45,980 nucleotides of DNA from Brevibacillus panacihumi W25 (GCF_000503775.1 NZ_KI629782.1:1095541-1141520), one strand, 5' to 3'; shown: positions 32,372 through 41,941, numbered from the stretch's first letter. A program made the numbers and translations. Notes: generated by a model from the letters alone, not told the origin.

Positions 32372-32444
32372 GCCTGCACCTACTCCTTTTATCACCCGAG
32401 CAAATCATTACCGATTCCCCCAAGGGCCTTTACTCATAAGAAGC

Positions 32445-32474
32445 ATTATAACACACCCCATTCCCCTGCTACAA
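32445..32474 (-). promoter_or_regulatory. Putative sigma-A promoter of ktrA-ysgA
   Basis: TTGTAG (32474-32469), 18 bases, TATAAT (32450-32445), preceded by TG as an extended -10. It lies back to back with the sspI promoter. Confidence 0.6.
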
Positions 32475-32478
32475 AAGG

Positions 32479-32508
32479 GTATGAGGGTACCCTGCACAAC
32501 AAATACTA
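32479..32508 (+). promoter_or_regulatory. Putative sigma-G promoter of sspI
   Basis: GTATG (32479-32483), an 18-base spacer and AATACTA (32502-32508) fit the forespore sigma-G pattern GHATR-N17/18-CATAMTA at all but one position. It is 40 bases before ATG 32549. Confidence 0.7.
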
Positions 32509-32548
32509 ACCCGGAAACCACCATTACAAGAGAGGGGTCCGACTGCAC

Positions 32549-32785
32549 ATGAATATCGCCTCCCTGAATTTGCGTCAAGCGATCATGTATAAAATGCAAG
32601 GTTCAGACGCAAATGCCGTAGAAGAAACCATTAGTGATGCAATCTCCAGCGGCCAGGAAAAAACGTTGCCTGGCCTGGGTGTCCTGTTTGAAGTGCTCTG
32701 GCAAAACAGCAATGAAAATGCTCGACAAGGAATGGTCCAAACCATCGCGGAACACATGCCCGCTCAGACATCCAAACCGATGTGA
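32549..32785 (+). CDS. sspI: Small acid-soluble spore protein SspI
   Basis: The 78-residue protein matches SspI, a minor forespore protein of spores, with NLRQAIMYKMQGSDANAVEETISDAI (in two parts) and EKTLPGLGVLFEVLWQNS. It is made in the forespore under sigma-G and packed in the spore core. The start follows GAGAGGGG. Its presence shows that the host forms endospores. It sits next to ysgA as in Bacillus. Confidence 0.93.
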   Translation: MNIASLNLRQAIMYKMQGSDANAVEETISDAISSGQEKTLPGLGVLFEVLWQNSNENARQGMVQTIAEHMPAQTSKPM

Positions 32786-32788
32786 CGC

Positions 32789-32822
32789 AAAAAGGGAAGG
32801 TGCAGTTTACCTTCCCTTTCCT
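32789..32822. terminator. Bidirectional terminator between sspI and gerC
   Basis: AAAGGGAAGGT pairs with ACCTTCCCTTT around GCAGTTT, with A- and T-rich flanks for both directions. Confidence 0.8.
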
Positions 32823-32828
32823 TCATTA

Positions 32829-33983
32829 TTATTGCTGCATCTCCATCCCGAGCCTTCGCAGCTTGATCGTATATTCCACGCGTATCGGAAAGTCCTTGAA
32901 AGCCTTATTCCAATCGTGATGGCTCCAGTAATCACGAAAATGGTAAGAGCGCAGATGCAAGCCCAGCTTGAGAATATCACTGTTGTGCTTTTTCAGCTTC
33001 GTAACCATATGCTTTGCCCGTTTCTCCAATTCCTGCTTCAGCTCCTTTTGCATCACCCTAATAAATTCCTCCGGCGAAGCAAAGCGCATGTGACCGGGCA
33101 CGTATTCCATGATGTCCCCTTGTACTTCACAGGCAAACACGGCTTCCAACCCGCCTCCTTTGGATATATTCGGACGAATGGTCAGGTTCGTATCCACAAA
33201 TCGCGGACGTAAGGTGACATAAGCATCTTCTTCACCCGCCAGAGGCATAATCACATCGCCCCCCCTCTTCTGATCCCTAAGCTGCAAGAGCGACCAGGTC
33301 TCAATCGGTGTGAGTGAGCCTACCATCTTATGATCGTGGAAAATAGCGGTCCCGATCCATTTCACTTCTCGTTTCGTCGCTTCTACATAGTTGAGAAAAG
33401 GCTGCATCGACTTATTCGAGGTTTCGTTGAGATAATCTCCCAGCGTTTTGTCGGGGATGGTCCCCATCTTCCTTCCATTTTCCACCAAATCCATGATGAA
33501 AACGACTGGAATCTGCGCCAGTTCCGGCTTGATCTCCAAAAGCGATGACGCCTTCCCCCTTACGATAATGGGCCAGAGCAAGCGCCGAATCAGTGCTTCA
33601 CGGCGAAAACCGTCCAGAATATCTGCAATGCCTTCTCGTGCTATCTCTTCACTGATCGCAACTACGCGCGTATGTCCCAAAAACAAACGCTGGTTCAAAC
33701 GGAGCTGGAGATTATTGGTCGCATCCGTTATCGTGCGTCCAGTCACACTCATGACCTTGACGGCATTCGAATTCCCGCCGCCTCCCTGACCGCTGCTTCC
33801 CGCGATCTTGATCGGAATCGGGATCTGCACGGTCACCCGGTATCGTTCTTCATCTTCTCCGCCCGCATCAATAGCGATCGCCAGAACCGAGGCTCTCTCC
33901 TCCAACTCTCTTCGGTCCCAGCACCCAGCCAGAAAGGAAAGGCACAGGAGAAGCAGGCAAAGATAACTCCAGCGTCTATCCAT
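32829..33983 (-). CDS. gerC: Ger(x)C-family germinant receptor lipoprotein
   Basis: The ~384-residue lipoprotein has a signal peptide with lipobox LAGC (Cys ~21) followed by WDRRELEERA, the family hallmark. The three GerC domains follow. It lies on the outer face of the spore inner membrane as part of a GerA-type receptor. The start is ATG 33983, with AAAGGAG about 9 bases upstream, overlapping the gerB stop by 8 bp. It is the last gene of a sigma-G-type operon. The germinant is unknown. Confidence 0.93.
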   Translation of the reverse strand: MDRRWSYLCLLLLCLSFLAGCWDRRELEERASVLAIAIDAGGEDEERYRVTVQIPIPIKIAGSSGQGGGGNSNAVKVMSVTGRTITDATNNLQLRLNQRLFLGHTRVVAISEEIAREGIADILDGFRREALIRRLLWPIIVRGKASSLLEIKPELAQIPVVFIMDLVENGRKMGTIPDKTLGDYLNETSNKSMQPFLNYVEATKREVKWIGTAIFHDHKMVGSLTPIETWSLLQLRDQKRGGDVIMPLAGEEDAYVTLRPRFVDTNLTIRPNISKGGGLEAVFACEVQGDIMEYVPGHMRFASPEEFIRVMQKELKQELEKRAKHMVTKLKKHNSDILKLGLHLRSYHFRDYWSHHDWNKAFKDFPIRVEYTIKLRRLGMEMQQ

Positions 33984-35136
33984 CCGCCTTCCGCTCCTTT
34001 GGCACCCTTGCCTTGCCCCGCAGAAACAGGACAATCCAGTACATGGTGGGCACTCCGAGATTCAAGACTAGGTTGCCAATCCCGAGATACGAACTGATCT
34101 GAAATATTTCCACGATGTTTTGCGGGAGCAAAGCGATGAAAAACAGGGGAATAAACAAGAATGCCGAGGCGATCCTCTGAAAAAGGATCCCTTTGTTAAA
34201 GCATTGACGCAAACCGTATATGACGGCGTAATAAGCATTGGCAACAGTCGTAAAGACGGCTGCAACCCAGACTGCCAGAAAGGCCGATTCCAGCCTTTCC
34301 AGGATTAGTCCTGGCACCTGCGTGGTTTTGACCAATTCGAGCGTCGGCCAGGTCAAGCGTTGCAACTCTTCATACCCAAACACGGTAATCCCCGCCACGA
34401 CAATCAAGGTGTAGACCACCATCGTTATCAGGATTCCCACAATGCCCGCTTTTTCTTTTCCCGCTTTATGCTGAGAAAACGCGTAGTAGATCAGCATGAT
34501 TTCAAAGCCGGAAAAAGAATAGACGGCTTCGTAGGCCCCTTCGAAGATTGATTTTCCGGATACCCGAATCAGCGGGAAGATATAGCTCCAATCTGCTTTC
34601 TGGAAGGAGGCTATGGCGATAAACAGCACCGGAAAGATAATGAGTGGAAAAAGGATCTCATTGACGCGGGCCACTACGTCCACCTCATGTAAAGACAAGA
34701 AAAAAGCGAGCAAAAACATCGTCATCATGATGACTTCGAGCGGTGTATTCAGCAGGACAGAGGTGACCACCACTTCGCCAAAGATACGGGAAACCATCCC
34801 AGTCGCCACGTAGATAAAGGACAAGTATATAAAAATCCAGGGAAGGCTGAGAAGTTTCCCCAGCTTTGGCGATTCCTTCGAAGCCCAAACCAACGGACTG
34901 TATTCAACAAAGGTCATTCCAGGAAAACGGCGGCTTAATTTCGCGATCATCCAGATGGAGTAATAAGCGCCCAGTGATCCAACTATCGGAGCCATCCACC
35001 CCGCCTCCAATAAATGGGAGGTTGCAGTCCTGGGGAGGGTTAGTACCCCTACCCCGATCAACGTGCTGGTGATCAGGCATGTCTGCTGCCAGGTGGTGAA
35101 ACCGTACCGCTGGCTGCCGCTATCCTGTCTCTTCAC
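33976..35136 (-). CDS. gerB: GerB-family spore germination permease
   Basis: The 386-residue protein has ten membrane helices of the APC-superfamily GerAB fold. Features are TLIGVGVLTLPRTA at the start of helix 1 and the FPGMTFVEYSPLVW segment. It is thought to bind the germinant within the receptor. The start is GTG 35136, whose GTGA overlaps the gerA stop, so the genes are translationally coupled. Confidence 0.93.
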   Translation of the reverse strand: MKRQDSGSQRYGFTTWQQTCLITSTLIGVGVLTLPRTATSHLLEAGWMAPIVGSLGAYYSIWMIAKLSRRFPGMTFVEYSPLVWASKESPKLGKLLSLPWIFIYLSFIYVATGMVSRIFGEVVVTSVLLNTPLEVIMMTMFLLAFFLSLHEVDVVARVNEILFPLIIFPVLFIAIASFQKADWSYIFPLIRVSGKSIFEGAYEAVYSFSGFEIMLIYYAFSQHKAGKEKAGIVGILITMVVYTLIVVAGITVFGYEELQRLTWPTLELVKTTQVPGLILERLESAFLAVWVAAVFTTVANAYYAVIYGLRQCFNKGILFQRIASAFLFIPLFFIALLPQNIVEIFQISSYLGIGNLVLNLGVPTMYWIVLFLRGKARVPKERKADG

Positions 35137-36668
35137 GACTGATCATCCTCCCTCATGCGTATTCTGTCATGCACCCGAAACATGGATGGACGTAACTTCA
35201 TGAGATGATGCGGCAACCGCAGGAATAAATCACGCATCCCCATCATATTGACCGGACTGATCGGAGAAAGGTACGGAACACCAAAGGACTTGATCGAGGA
35301 CAGATGGATGAGCATGACGATGATAAACAGCATAATCCCGTACAGTCCGAACAACCCAGCCATGAACATGACAGGAAAGCGCAGCATGCGGATCGCGATG
35401 GCTGCACTGTAGCTGGGAGAAGCAAATGAGCCAATCGTCGTCACCGCAACAATGATGACCATGACCGGACTGACCAATCCAGCCGAAACAGCAGCCTCTC
35501 CGACAACCAAAGCGCCTACAATGCCGATGGTCGGTCCGATCGGTCCCGGCAAGCGGACACTGGCTTCCCGTAATATCTCGATCGCAATCTCCATAAACAT
35601 CGCTTCAACCAAGGAAGGAAATGGAACTGTGGAACGTCCAGCAGCCATCGCAATAACCAGGCGTGATGGAATCATCTCTGGATGGAAGGAGCTGAAAGCA
35701 ATGTACAGCGATGGCAGCAGCAAGGCGATCAAAATGCTGATGACCCGAATGAAGCGAATCAGGGAGGCAATGTAAAAACGCTCGTAATAATCCTCCGGGC
35801 TTTGATAAAACTGGGATAAAACAGCGGGTGCAATCAGCACGAAGGGAGTCCCATCGACGAGGATGGCCACTTTTCCCTCCAGTAAATTGGCAACGATTTT
35901 GTCAGGCCTCTCCGTATTCTGTATTTGCGGAAAAGGCGAGTACCGATGATCCTGAATCATCTGTTCGATATAGCCGGTTTCCAATATACCATCCAGATTC
36001 AGATCTTCGATTCTCCTGATGATTTCCTCTACGATCGGAGGATGGGCAACCCCATCGATATGCATCACAAAAACATCCGTCTGCGTGCGCTGGCCGACGA
36101 TCAAGTGCTTGACACGCAGATTCGGGTCTTTCAAACGAAAGCGGATTAACGCCGCATTGACGCTAAGCGTCTCGGTAAATCCGTCTCGCGGTCCCCGCAC
36201 CACCGACTCTGTCTGCGGTTCCATCACGCTTCTGCGATCCCAGCCCCTGGAATTGATCAGATAGACTTCTGAGCTTCCATCTATGAACAAAACCGAATTA
36301 CCCGACAAGATATTGCGAACGATCTGACGCAATTGATTTGTTGTTTCCAATTCATTGGTAGCTGGCGCGAGATAAGTGACGTTCTCTGTCGTCAATGAGC
36401 GAATGACAAAATCACTGATGACATTTCTGTCAACCATCCCATCCAGAAAAATGACAGCAGCCTCTTTACCAGTTGAGATCTGGAATCTGCGCACCACGAG
36501 ATCATCGCTTTTTCCAAACTGCTGTTCGATCAATACTATATTATCCTCCAGTAAAGAGGTCACGGGACTGTCTTTGACGCTATCCATACTTTTATTGGCA
36601 TGCTGCTCAAGCTTCTGATTGCGAAGTCTATCCTTCCGTTTGTTCCAGGCATTCCAGAATTGGCTCAA
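35133..36668 (-). CDS. gerA: GerA-family spore germination protein
   Basis: The ~511-residue protein has a soluble N-terminal part with two GerAA subdomains (about 30-290, including the VLFIDGSSEVYLI and VAILVDGTPFVLIAP strands) and a C-terminal membrane part with 5-6 helices. RPSMFRVHDRIRMRED forms the tail. GerA proteins assemble as pentamers that act as ion channels on germinant binding. I set the start at TTG 36668 after GAGGAGGAGG. The upstream GTG (36692) would lie before that ribosome site. Confidence 0.92.
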   Translation of the reverse strand: MSQFWNAWNKRKDRLRNQKLEQHANKSMDSVKDSPVTSLLEDNIVLIEQQFGKSDDLVVRRFQISTGKEAAVIFLDGMVDRNVISDFVIRSLTTENVTYLAPATNELETTNQLRQIVRNILSGNSVLFIDGSSEVYLINSRGWDRRSVMEPQTESVVRGPRDGFTETLSVNAALIRFRLKDPNLRVKHLIVGQRTQTDVFVMHIDGVAHPPIVEEIIRRIEDLNLDGILETGYIEQMIQDHRYSPFPQIQNTERPDKIVANLLEGKVAILVDGTPFVLIAPAVLSQFYQSPEDYYERFYIASLIRFIRVISILIALLLPSLYIAFSSFHPEMIPSRLVIAMAAGRSTVPFPSLVEAMFMEIAIEILREASVRLPGPIGPTIGIVGALVVGEAAVSAGLVSPVMVIIVAVTTIGSFASPSYSAAIAIRMLRFPVMFMAGLFGLYGIMLFIIVMLIHLSSIKSFGVPYLSPISPVNMMGMRDLFLRLPHHLMKLRPSMFRVHDRIRMREDDQS

Positions 36669-36714
36669 ACAACCTCCTCCTCTCACGTCCACGAAAGTCG
36701 ATTGAGTTGTAGGT

Positions 36715-36743
36715 TAGTTTACCCGGTGATGGTAAAGTTATCC
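36715..36743 (-). promoter_or_regulatory. Putative sigma-G promoter of the ger operon
   Basis: GGATA (36743-36739), 17 bases, TAAACTA (36721-36715) on the minus strand resembles GHATR-N17-CATAMTA with two or three mismatches. Its position, about 45 bases before the gerA start, is right. Confidence 0.45.
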
Positions 36744-36775
36744 GATCTTATTCTTTGAAAGGGCCTAAAAATGTA

Positions 36776-36809
36776 AAAAGAGCACAAGTAGAAACCTCTA
36801 CCTGTGCCC
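36776..36809 (-). terminator. Terminator after the DUF1294 gene
   Basis: On the minus strand GGGCACAGGTAGAG pairs with CTACTTGTGCTC, followed by TTTTT. It starts at the DUF1294 stop codon and separates that gene from the ger operon. Confidence 0.8.
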
Positions 36810-37174
36810 TATCCTTCTATCCAGAGATAGAAGAGTAACAAGATTTGGATGAGTGTAAAAAGCGGAACCAAAAGAACAAAGCGAAGATGTTTGGTCTTGT
36901 GGCGATGAATAAGCATCCCCAGAAGTGCGCCTGCCCCTCCCCCGAGCGCAGCAGCGAGCAAGAGGCTCGCCTCCGGGATGCGAAAGCGATGCTGGATCGC
37001 CTGCTGCTTGTCCCATGCCATCAGCAACCAAGCGTACAGGTTGACAAGAGCGAGCCCAGCAACAGGCACCCATATGGGAAGTACCGGGAGAAAGCCTGCC
37101 GCCATCAAAAGCAGTGCCGCTCCCAGCGTAAGATTGCGATTTCTGCGATGACGCCGCCATTGTGCCTGAATCAT
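36809..37174 (-). CDS. DUF1294 small membrane protein
   Basis: The 121-residue protein has a basic start (QAQWRRHRRNRN), two membrane helices, and the DUF1294 signature NLYAWLLMAWDKQQAIQHRFRIPEASLL in two parts with the AWDK block. Then comes a Gly-rich helix with GGGAGALLGMLIHRHKTKHLRF and a final helix. The function is unknown. ATG 37174 follows AAGGGATGAT and lies 8 bases after the DedA stop, so the two form an operon. An in-frame extension upstream to 37468 overlaps DedA and is not credible. Confidence 0.82.
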   Translation of the reverse strand: MIQAQWRRHRRNRNLTLGAALLLMAAGFLPVLPIWVPVAGLALVNLYAWLLMAWDKQQAIQHRFRIPEASLLLAAALGGGAGALLGMLIHRHKTKHLRFVLLVPLFTLIQILLLFYLWIEG

Positions 37175-37182
37175 ATCATCCC

Positions 37183-37794
37183 TTACTCTCCTTTGGCTTG
37201 GGAGGTACGGGTGCGCAGCTTGCGTACCAGCAGATAGACTCCCGCAATGACGACAAGGATAAGCAGGGTGTACGCCCCATAAGAACGAATCATGCCGATG
37301 ATGGTCTCGACATTTCGTCCAAAGATGTATCCGATCAGATAAAAAGCAAAGGTCCAGACCAATCCGATCGGATAGGAAAGAAGCGCATAGCGGCGATATG
37401 ACATTCCGCCCATCGCGACCAAATATGGAACCAGGTGGCGTACGACAGGGAACAGATAGCTGATGCACAACGCGGTCGTTCCATGTTTTTCCAGCATCGC
37501 CGTCGCCTGTTCTACCTTATGCTTCATTTTCTCTTTTTTAGACAGCCAGCCCAGTATGGGTTTCCCAAAATATTTTCCCAGCAAAAACCCGATCGTCAAT
37601 CCAGATGCCACTCCCAGATAGGCTGTCAAAAAGGAGTAGATGGGGTCCAGGATCCCAATAGAAACCAAAAATCCTCCCGTCGCTACTACCAGCTCATCCG
37701 GAATAGGCAATCCTACGATTCCGAGCCACAGCAGAAAAAAAATGGCCAAATAACCGTATTGTTCTATGATCGACATCAGAAGGTTAACTTCCAT
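37183..37794 (-). CDS. DedA-family membrane protein
   Basis: The ~203-residue protein has about five helices. It has the VTT/SNARE-associated domain, with LGIVGLPIPDELVVATGGFL, the reentrant segment with ASGLTIGFLLGKYFGKPIL, and RHLVPYLVAMGGMSYRRY containing the conserved Arg. DedA proteins include lipid flippases or scramblases such as UptA and PetA that return undecaprenyl phosphate or phosphatidylethanolamine. The start is ATG 37794 (AGGGGA, 9 bases upstream); ATG 37776 is possible. Confidence 0.88.
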   Translation of the reverse strand: MEVNLLMSIIEQYGYLAIFFLLWLGIVGLPIPDELVVATGGFLVSIGILDPIYSFLTAYLGVASGLTIGFLLGKYFGKPILGWLSKKEKMKHKVEQATAMLEKHGTTALCISYLFPVVRHLVPYLVAMGGMSYRRYALLSYPIGLVWTFAFYLIGYIFGRNVETIIGMIRSYGAYTLLILVVIAGVYLLVRKLRTRTSQAKGE

Positions 37795-37906
37795 CCGGCA
37801 AAATCCCCTATCTTCGCCGCTAGTCTGCATTCATCCGTAAGAGAGCGAGCGGCTTGTATGCAACCTGATTCTCATGAAGCGTGATGATCGTAAGGCCCAG
37901 GTCCCC

Positions 37907-39688
37907 TTAGTGTGCCACGCTCAAGTCCTGTTCTACCACGACAAACGCATTCCCCTGCTCATCTTTGTACGGATAATACATGACGAGGATGTAGGAACCC
38001 TCGATGCGTTCTCCCGTATTGATCCACGTCTCAATATCAAAGGATACCTTGGCGCTCAGGGTATGTTTGAAGTAATCCTTTTGAGATGCAGCGTGTTCGG
38101 CAAAGTCAGGGCGCAAGCGGCCGACCTGTTGCTGGACAAGTGTATGCGTATGCTGCATCTCTTGTTTTTCCAGTACATCCTCCCACCAGAGTTTGCGTGG
38201 ACGATGTTTTTGATTGCGCAGATAGTCGAATTTCATCAAGCTGAGGATGTGTTCAAGATCCTGCACACCGCTGAATTCCAGAAAGCTGAGCAAGCGGGTA
38301 AACAAATCCTCCAACTGATGCCCGATTCGACTCCACCCCTGGTTCTCCCAGTAGTCACCAAAGGACTGAAAGAAGTCAAAAGGCGTCTCGAACACATGGG
38401 ACAACAGCCATTCCAAGGTGTAGTCCATGCGGTGATCGTTCCAGTATTTCTCCAGAACGTCCTCCACGCGTTTGATTTTTTGCATATCCGCAAAGGAAAG
38501 TACATTGTTACCAAGGATTTCATAAGGAGCCTCGTCCATGTAGACATAGCCGTGATCGGCAGCCCGAGCGCGCACGCCTGTCCCGCGCAGCATTTTCAAA
38601 AATCCTAGCTGCAGCTCCTCTGGCCGCAGAGCAAACACGTCGTTGAACGTCTTGCGGAAGGAGTGGTAATCCTCCTCCGGCAAGCCGGCGATCAAATCCA
38701 GATGCTGATCAATTTTTTTCGATTCCTTGATTTGCGTCACTGTGCGCGAGAGTCTGTCAAAGCGTTGAATCCGTTGCACGAGACGATTGGTTTCATCATT
38801 GGTCGACTGGACCCCGATCTCGAAGCGAAAAATTCCCGGAGGCGCGTTCTCGGTCAAGAAATCAAGGACGTCTGCCCGCAAAATATCGGCGGTAATTTCG
38901 AATTGGAACACGGTCCCGTTATGGTTGTCGATCAAAAACTGAAAGATTTCCAGCGCATATTTTTTATTGATATTAAACGTCCTGTCGACAAATTTAATCG
39001 TCTTTACGCCGTGGTTGATCAAACGCAGCAGGTCTGCCTTTACACGCTCCAGACTGAAGTAGCGCACTCCGTCTTCAATAGAGGACAAGCAGTATTGGCA
39101 CTTGAATGGGCAGCCTCGCGAAGCCTCGAAGTAGACGACGCGGTTGTTCAGCTCATCCAGATCATCCTCGTACGGCGACGGAATCGAGTCGAGATCCTCG
39201 ATCTGGGCGCGCGGCATGGAAAAGCGAACGATCCCTTCCTCGTCGCGGTAGGCAATGCCGTTCACGTCTCGAAGTGCAGGGGGCTGTCCTGTCTCCCGCG
39301 CTTTCTGATAGACTTGCAGCAGCTCCAGAATCGTCTGCTCCCCTTCTCCGATCACGATCACATCGATTTCGGGATGCTTTTTCATCCAGTGATCCGCATC
39401 ATAGGTGACCTCTGGCCCTCCCAGAATAATCGGCAAGTCAGGACGCACCTTTTTCAGATTGCGAACGACATCCAGCGTCTCGCGAATGTTCCAGATATAA
39501 CAGGAAAAGGCGACGACATCCGGCTCACGCTTGTACAAATCCGCGACGAGATTCATCGTTACATCATTAATCGTATATTCAACCAGCTCGATCTGTGGAA
39601 AAGACGGCCTGGCATAGCTTCGCAAATAGCGTAAGGCAAGTGATGAATGGATAAATTTTGCGTTTAATGTTGAAAGTACAATTTTCAT
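37907..39688 (-). CDS. B12-binding radical SAM protein with DUF4080 domain
   Basis: The ~593-residue protein has an N-terminal cobalamin-binding Rossmann domain (about 1-140, DVVAFSCYIWNIRETL and IILGGPEVTYD), then a radical SAM barrel with the iron-sulfur motif GCPFKCQYC (about residues 190-198) and a C-terminal DUF4080 domain. The B12-binding DxHxxG motif is not obvious, so B12 may not bind in the base-off form. The product and substrate are unknown; relatives are methyltransferases or ring-modifying enzymes. The start is ATG 39688, with AAGGAGAG 10-12 bases upstream. Single gene. Confidence 0.85.
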   Translation of the reverse strand: MKIVLSTLNAKFIHSSLALRYLRSYARPSFPQIELVEYTINDVTMNLVADLYKREPDVVAFSCYIWNIRETLDVVRNLKKVRPDLPIILGGPEVTYDADHWMKKHPEIDVIVIGEGEQTILELLQVYQKARETGQPPALRDVNGIAYRDEEGIVRFSMPRAQIEDLDSIPSPYEDDLDELNNRVVYFEASRGCPFKCQYCLSSIEDGVRYFSLERVKADLLRLINHGVKTIKFVDRTFNINKKYALEIFQFLIDNHNGTVFQFEITADILRADVLDFLTENAPPGIFRFEIGVQSTNDETNRLVQRIQRFDRLSRTVTQIKESKKIDQHLDLIAGLPEEDYHSFRKTFNDVFALRPEELQLGFLKMLRGTGVRARAADHGYVYMDEAPYEILGNNVLSFADMQKIKRVEDVLEKYWNDHRMDYTLEWLLSHVFETPFDFFQSFGDYWENQGWSRIGHQLEDLFTRLLSFLEFSGVQDLEHILSLMKFDYLRNQKHRPRKLWWEDVLEKQEMQHTHTLVQQQVGRLRPDFAEHAASQKDYFKHTLSAKVSFDIETWINTGERIEGSYILVMYYPYKDEQGNAFVVVEQDLSVAH

Positions 39689-39811
39689 TTTTGGGCTACT
39701 CTCCTTGCACATTTCGGCAATCATCTCGCTTTTTTCCTTGCTGTTGGGGCATTGCCGATCAAATCCCTGTCGTAACAGTACCACATACAAGGTCAAGGGA
39801 GCAATTCTGAC

Positions 39812-40318
39812 CTACCGATTCAGTTCGCGAACGACATGCCCCAATTCCGGCACGATCAGCTTTGTCATTGCCAGACGAACCGCGCCTGTAGAGCCCGGTG
39901 TCGAGAAAATCATTTTGCCTTGGCGTGTACCGGCTACAGCGCGGCTCAGCATTGCGGCTGATCCGATGTCTTCTGTGTAGCTCAGCATCCGAAACAACTC
40001 GCCAAATCCTGGCACTTCCTTTTCCAAGAGTCCGGATACCGCTTCGAAAGTGTTGTCACGAGGAGAGATTCCGGTTCCGCCATTTAACAGAATCACCTGC
40101 ACCTGCGGGTCCTGTATCCCCGTCTCAATGGCGGCAATTACTTCAGACGGCTCGTCCTTGACGATCTGATAGCGGATGCGCCGATGTCCGGCCTCTTCCA
40201 GAAGCTCCGTCATCAGCCTCCCGCTTTTGTCCGTCTCTTCTGTCCGCGTATCGGAAACCGTGACTACCATGCACCCTACCTGTTTTGGCGCCTGTGCCTT
40301 GTGCTCTTGTGTGCTCAT
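39812..40318 (-). CDS. moaB: Molybdenum cofactor biosynthesis protein MoaB
   Basis: The 168-residue protein has the MoCF fold with VVTVSDTRTEETDKSG, LNGGTGISPRDNTFEAVSGLL and FSTPGSTGAVRLAM. MoaB and MogA adenylate molybdopterin before metal insertion. The start is ATG 40318, 8 bases after GAGGAG. No other moa or moe genes are in the window, so it stands alone. It is divergent from the MocR-type gene. Confidence 0.92.
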   Translation of the reverse strand: MSTQEHKAQAPKQVGCMVVTVSDTRTEETDKSGRLMTELLEEAGHRRIRYQIVKDEPSEVIAAIETGIQDPQVQVILLNGGTGISPRDNTFEAVSGLLEKEVPGFGELFRMLSYTEDIGSAAMLSRAVAGTRQGKMIFSTPGSTGAVRLAMTKLIVPELGHVVRELNR

Positions 40319-40498
40319 ATCCTCATCTCCTCGACCCACGACTTTTCTTGCATCATGATACCATGTTCAGGGAGCGAATGCCTCCTGCGCTGTCCGCACG
40401 GGAAGATTTTCACCTTCTCCCCTATCCCTTCCCGCAGGCTTTCCGCTATAATGCTGATGATGACTGCTATTTTTCGACATGAATGGAGGCGAGCCCAG

Positions 40499-41941
40499 AT
40501 GGCCAACCGCCCTTTTTTCTCGTTTCATTTCCATAAACAATCCCATACGCCTATATACGTACAACTCGCCGAACAGTTACAAACGGCTATTTTGCGTGGC
40601 GCTTTTCTCGTAGACGGACAACAACTGATTTCACTGCGCGAGATGAAAACCGCCAGCGGCTGCTCCCTGGAGACGGTCAAGAAGGCTTATGACTATTTGG
40701 CGGCAGAAGGCTGGCTGGAAGCTGTCCACGGAAAAGGCTACTATTTGACCGTCCATGCGAAGGAAGCCCGAATGGAGAACCGCCTTCCGCTAACGGATAT
40801 TCCCATCGCTTCCTTTTCCGATTCCTCTCCACGTCCCGGCGAAGAGCTTGTCAAACGCTTGCGCAGCGCTTTTTATGAGAGCCTGACTGTTCTCGATGAG
40901 CCTTCTGCACAGAAAAAAATCCGCCGTGCGAAGGCGGACAGAGTGTTTGCCAACCATCTGACACGACGCGGGCTGCCTCATGCTCCCGAGAGAGTCATGC
41001 TGTTCAATCGCAGCACCAGCGGATTTGCGTTCCTCGCCCAGAGAGTGATGACGCCGCGCGATGTCGTGTACGTGGAAGAGTACTCCTATCCTGTTTTTCT
41101 GCGTCTGCTCAGTCAATGCGGGATCACAGTACGGCCGATCCGCATGGACGAGGAAGGGATCTCCATCGAGGCGCTGGAGGAGGAACAGAAGCATTATCCC
41201 GCCAACTGGATTCTCGCCAACCCGCATTATCATTTTCCGACGGGGATCAGCTACTCCCGAAAGCGCAAGGAAGAGTTGCTAGAATGGGCGTCCCGCCACA
41301 ATGTGAGGTTGGTTGAAAATGACCACTACGGCGATCTGTGGTTCCAGCATCCCAGCCTGACCCTCTACCAAATGGCGCAGCAAGAGCAGATGTCCGTGCA
41401 GGTTTATTATTTGCATTCGCTCTCCAAAACGCTGGCGCGCGATCTGCAGCTGGGCGTCTTGATGCTTCCAGCCGATCTGGATACGGAGGAGCTGGAGCGC
41501 AATCGGCAACTCGTCGCCATGACTGGTGCCGAGCCATCTCTGCTGGTCGTCGATGCGGCAGTTCGGCTTTTGGATGACACCTGGTTCGGAGATGTGTATC
41601 TGGCTGACAGACGGGCTTTATTCCAGTCCCGTTTTCAATTTGTTTGGAAAGAAAAACACAACGCCTTGCCTGCACATGCTCGCATGTACCCTATTATCGG
41701 CGGTCTCAATACCTGGATCGAATGGGGAGAACCCACTGCCCATGCGACGGCACTGGAAAACAGAGTCATCTCCTACCTGCGTGAAGATGGCCTGGAATTG
41801 ACACCAGGGCAAGCATTCCGCGTACCTGACGAGCATGCCGACACAGAGCGCCGGCCTGCTGTGCGTTTTCCGCTGGCACCGATGGACGAGCGCGAGTTGA
41901 AGCATTGGCTGTATCGGCTGGGAGCAGCCCTGATCCGCTAA
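40499..41941 (+). CDS. MocR-type GntR regulator with aminotransferase-like domain
   Basis: The 480-residue protein has an N-terminal GntR winged helix (about 1-75, PIYVQLAEQLQTAILRGAFLVDGQQL in two parts with CSLETVKKAYDYLAAEGWLEAVHGKGYYL). A linker leads to a fold-type I PLP aminotransferase domain (about 120-475). The PLP Lys is in LHSLSKTLARDLQLG and the Asp/Tyr pair is around ENDHYGDLWF. These regulators sense PLP or amines such as GABA, taurine or D-Ala-D-Ala. The start is ATG 40499 after TGGAGG; a TATAAT lies at 40447-40452. The target may be the converging MFS gene or another locus. Confidence 0.88.
   Translation: MANRPFFSFHFHKQSHTPIYVQLAEQLQTAILRGAFLVDGQQLISLREMKTASGCSLETVKKAYDYLAAEGWLEAVHGKGYYLTVHAKEARMENRLPLTDIPIASFSDSSPRPGEELVKRLRSAFYESLTVLDEPSAQKKIRRAKADRVFANHLTRRGLPHAPERVMLFNRSTSGFAFLAQRVMTPRDVVYVEEYSYPVFLRLLSQCGITVRPIRMDEEGISIEALEEEQKHYPANWILANPHYHFPTGISYSRKRKEELLEWASRHNVRLVENDHYGDLWFQHPSLTLYQMAQQEQMSVQVYYLHSLSKTLARDLQLGVLMLPADLDTEELERNRQLVAMTGAEPSLLVVDAAVRLLDDTWFGDVYLADRRALFQSRFQFVWKEKHNALPAHARMYPIIGGLNTWIEWGEPTAHATALENRVISYLREDGLELTPGQAFRVPDEHADTERRPAVRFPLAPMDERELKHWLYRLGAALIR

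Noticed and set aside
36809..37468. 219-residue version of the DUF1294 protein
   Set aside because: The extra 98 residues overlap dedA and have no family similarity; ATG 37174 has a ribosome site and gives the family length.
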